Assembly (NCBI GenBank): GCA_024138025.1
Contig: JAMXBD010000715.1
Coordinates: forward strand, 434,001 to 498,000
Direction of reading: 5' to 3'
DNA from: Combretum micranthum
Taxonomy: Eukaryota; Streptophyta; Magnoliopsida; Myrtales; Combretaceae
Length of the DNA stretch: 64,000 nt
Shown piece after piece: positions 61,741 to 64,000 of the stretch. The translations under genes were made by a program, and so were the position numbers. The notes beneath the pieces were generated by a model. That model had not been told where the DNA came from and did not search any database. It worked only from the letters and a program-made list of their open reading frames with translations. Within the stretch, counting starts at the first letter, position 1, and each line of letters starts with the position of its first letter.

Positions 61741-62455
61741 TTCTTTGTATTTTATTTTACATGATTTTTCTTATTGGTGTGCTTATGAAATGTTGAGCAT
61801 GAAGAGAAAAGAAAAAGTTTCTTACAAATTCAATATGCAAAAGTTTTCCTCTAGCCTTTTCCCTTACTGTAATACTAATGTATTTAGAATGAACAACTTC
61901 ATATAAAAAAAATGCAATTAAAAACATATTTAGAATGTACAACTTCATGAACCTCATTAAGTTAAATAGTATCAGTAATTTAAAAGATTTTAAATTTGTA
62001 AAATTATTCATCAACTTTATATTCATTAAATTAACTTTGCATTAAACTAATTTGATTATTTTATATGTTTTTTTGGGAGATCATCATATCGAAACAATTA
62101 AGTTTTGTGTTTAAAAATCATTATATAGCTTAAAAGAAAAGGTAATAATTTATTAAATTCTTAAGTATTGATATAAGAATATTTTATAAACAATAAATTA
62201 GATAAATTAAAATACTTAAATATTCATACAACAATAAAACAACTCATTTTATTATTCTCAACAATAATTTAAAAAATAAAAAGTCCATGTGCTAGACCTC
62301 ATTCTTGCATGTTAGTGCTTGAGACGCCAGCTAACTTCATGTGCCTGGCATGTCTATGTCTCGCCTATCATGTGTTTGCTAGTGCATGCGCATGCCTTCC
62401 ATTTTTCATTTTTCATTTTTTTTACATGCCACATCAATCTCGAGTAAGTTTCATT
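61741..62455. other. AT-rich spacer, nothing recognised
   Basis: No gene or repeat border was supported. Around 62285-62400 the sequence is locally more GC-balanced (GAGACGCCAGC, TGCATGCGCATGCC). Confidence 0.4.
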
Positions 62456-63776
62456 AGTGATATTTGAACATGTTTACTATAAAGGAATTGTACCTAAATA
62501 GAGTTGTTATAAAAAAAAATACCTAAACTTTTTAAACTTGACATCCATAGTACTTTTGGCCAGAATCCAGCAAAAGAATTTCTATTAGAAAAATATTTAC
62601 TCTCTCCTAGTTGGATATATTTTCTTCTTTTTTCTTTTGCTTCCCCCCCTCTCTCTCTAGGATTCTTCTTCTTTTTCCATTAAAAAAAGAAATAAAAAAA
62701 TCCAAATAAAAATACCTAAAATCCCACCAACTCTCTCTCTTTCTCTCTAGCATCATCATCGACCTTCAATCAATTGTCAACCCATCTTCTTCAACCTCTC
62801 CAATCTTCGGTGAACTCGCACTAATATTCACCACAATCTCCATCTCAAACCCATTTACCAAGACCTGAATACTTTACACAAATCGAGTCAAACTCGCTAC
62901 TCCATACCCATTTTGCCTACCATGAACAAAAACTCCATACCTAACTCGCTGCTTTATAGCCATGCGACTTGGTTGATGAGATTTTTAAACTAAAGATGAG
63001 ATATATTTTTTCCTTACTATATAGATGAAAGAGACAACAAATAGTACCTTCAAGCTAAATATGAAATTTTTACACATGTTTTGTTATTGTGTAGATGCAA
63101 CATAAAATAATTATATTTTTTTATTACATATGTGAAGTAGAAAGACTTAGTATCATTTAAATAGAGATGAGATTTTCATTCCTTTTTGTTTATTTGTTAT
63201 TATGTAGAAGAAGAAGATGGTGATTGGTGTGAGGTTTTGGTAGCGGTGGTGATTTTTTTAGGTGTGAATTTAGGTTTTGGTTAGAGGTGAAGGGTGGCAT
63301 TGGATTATGTCATTGGTTGTTGGAACCTAGGCATGGTTGTGGTTTGGTTTCTAGGCTAGAGAGAGGAGGAGGAGGAGGAGAAAAAGAGGAAGAAAAGAGA
63401 GAAAGAGCAAAGTTACAAAAAAAAAAAAAGAAGAAGAAAAGGAGAAAGAAGAAAAATTACTGGTCGACAATCAATAAGAGGAAAGAAAAAAAATAGAGGA
63501 AAAAAATAAATTAGGAGAAAAAAGAGAAAGGTTTGCATGTAAGAGAGAAAAAATATAAAAAAAATAAGGGAAAGAATAAAATAATGGCTATTTATTAGAG
63601 AGAAATTGCCATTGAAGAGAGAGAAAATGTGCATGTCATCTTTTGTCAAGAAAAATGATCAGATTCCAACAAAAAAATATTATGGGTGTAAAGTTTAAAA
63701 AGTTTAAGTATTTTTTGGCACAAAAATTTTGTTTAAGTACAATTATGTTATATTAAAAAAGTTCAAGTACCACCAC
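62456..63776. mobile_element. Fold-back / Mutator-like element with ~110-bp inverted arms
   Basis: The left arm (62456-62580) contains GATATTTGAAC, GGAATTGTACCTAAATAG, ATACCTAAACTTTTTAAACT and GAATCCAGCAAAAGAA. The complement of the right arm contains GGTACTTGAAC, ATAATTGTACTTAAAC, ATACTTAAACTTTTTAAACT and GGAATCTGATC. Inside them a CT-rich left segment (62600-62760) faces a GA-rich right segment (63355-63660), extending the fold-back. Internal sequence 62760-63000 is C-rich and non-coding as far as I can see. No clear target duplication was found, so the superfamily is inferred. Confidence 0.6.
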
Positions 63777-63785
63777 GAAAACATA

Positions 63786-63997
63786 CTCCATCTATCTCAC
63801 ATGATCATTTGTTCTTTCTCGTGTGTCAAATTTCATAAGTAATTTCTATCATCATGGACTAGTAAAAGAGTCTTTCAAAATATATGTATATATAGAAACC
63901 AAAAATAGAACTTATGCCACAGTAATTATTGATTGATACATAGACTGTGATAGCATTTAATTGTAAGAATTGAACAAAGGAAAACTGGACATGATAG
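63786..63997. mobile_element. Probable Stowaway-like MITE at the window end
   Basis: The left end CTCCATCTATCTCACATGA follows TA. It resembles the Stowaway consensus CTCCCTCCGTCCCA. In complement the right edge reads TACTATCATGTCCAG and also meets a TA (63998-63999). The length of about 212 bp fits the family. Confidence 0.45.
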
Positions 63998-64000
63998 TAC

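Noticed and set aside
63287..63649. Lys/Glu-rich and Phe-rich open frames near the right end
   Set aside because: They are translations of the GA-rich arm of the fold-back element.
1..64000. tRNA genes, CRISPR arrays, bacterial operons
   Set aside because: No cloverleaf with a GGTTCGAATCC-type arm outside MITE words, no regularly spaced direct repeats and no prokaryotic signals were found. The content is plant nuclear.

Overview
The window is strongly AT-rich plant nuclear DNA. The host is most likely a eudicot. The evidence is an intronless AP2/ERF gene with a C-terminal EDLL-type motif, chromovirus, Athila-like and Cassandra LTR retrotransposons, and many plant-type MITEs. I cannot name the species. 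No bacterial, organellar, tRNA, genuine rRNA or CRISPR features were seen.

Only one gene looks intact: a small ethylene-response-factor transcription factor at 6995-7531 (+), with a TATA box about 85 bases before its start codon. Its AP2 domain is unusual. The Pro-Trp pair that normally follows the RGVRxR core is Arg-Ser. A doubtful ORF with a possible intron lies at 8.4-8.8 kb. Almost everything else is transposable-element sequence in different stages of decay, plus AT-rich spacer.

Layout: 1-4.7 kb holds the 3' part of a LINE (+) split by a gypsy solo LTR and a hAT-like MITE. 4.7-20.6 kb holds the ERF gene, four more MITEs, a 59-bp tandem duplication and two CpG-retaining islands. 20.6-25.8 kb is a complete but dead Reina-like gypsy element (-) with both LTRs. 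27.2-28.0 kb is a MITE, and 28-32.8 kb is decayed LTR-like DNA. 33.06-33.6 kb is a Cassandra TRIM whose two LTRs carry 5S-rRNA-like sequence. 33.85-37.14 kb is a Mutator-like inverted-repeat element containing an old gypsy LTR.

37.95-58.82 kb is one Tekay/Del-like chromovirus (-). Its 3' LTR is interrupted by a 3.8-kb solo LTR and by a 6.9-kb Athila-like element lacking reverse transcriptase. Both insertions have 5-bp target duplications. 60.1-61.7 kb is a hAT transposase pseudogene (+). 62.4-63.8 kb is a long fold-back element, and a probable Stowaway MITE fills the last 215 bases.

There is no operon-like cooperation among genes. The biology visible here is a single regulatory gene in a TE graveyard, with a readable order of insertions: the Tekay element came first, and the solo-LTR and Athila insertions are younger than it. 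The hAT pseudogene belongs to the superfamily whose transposases could have moved the hAT-like MITEs, but a specific link is not shown.
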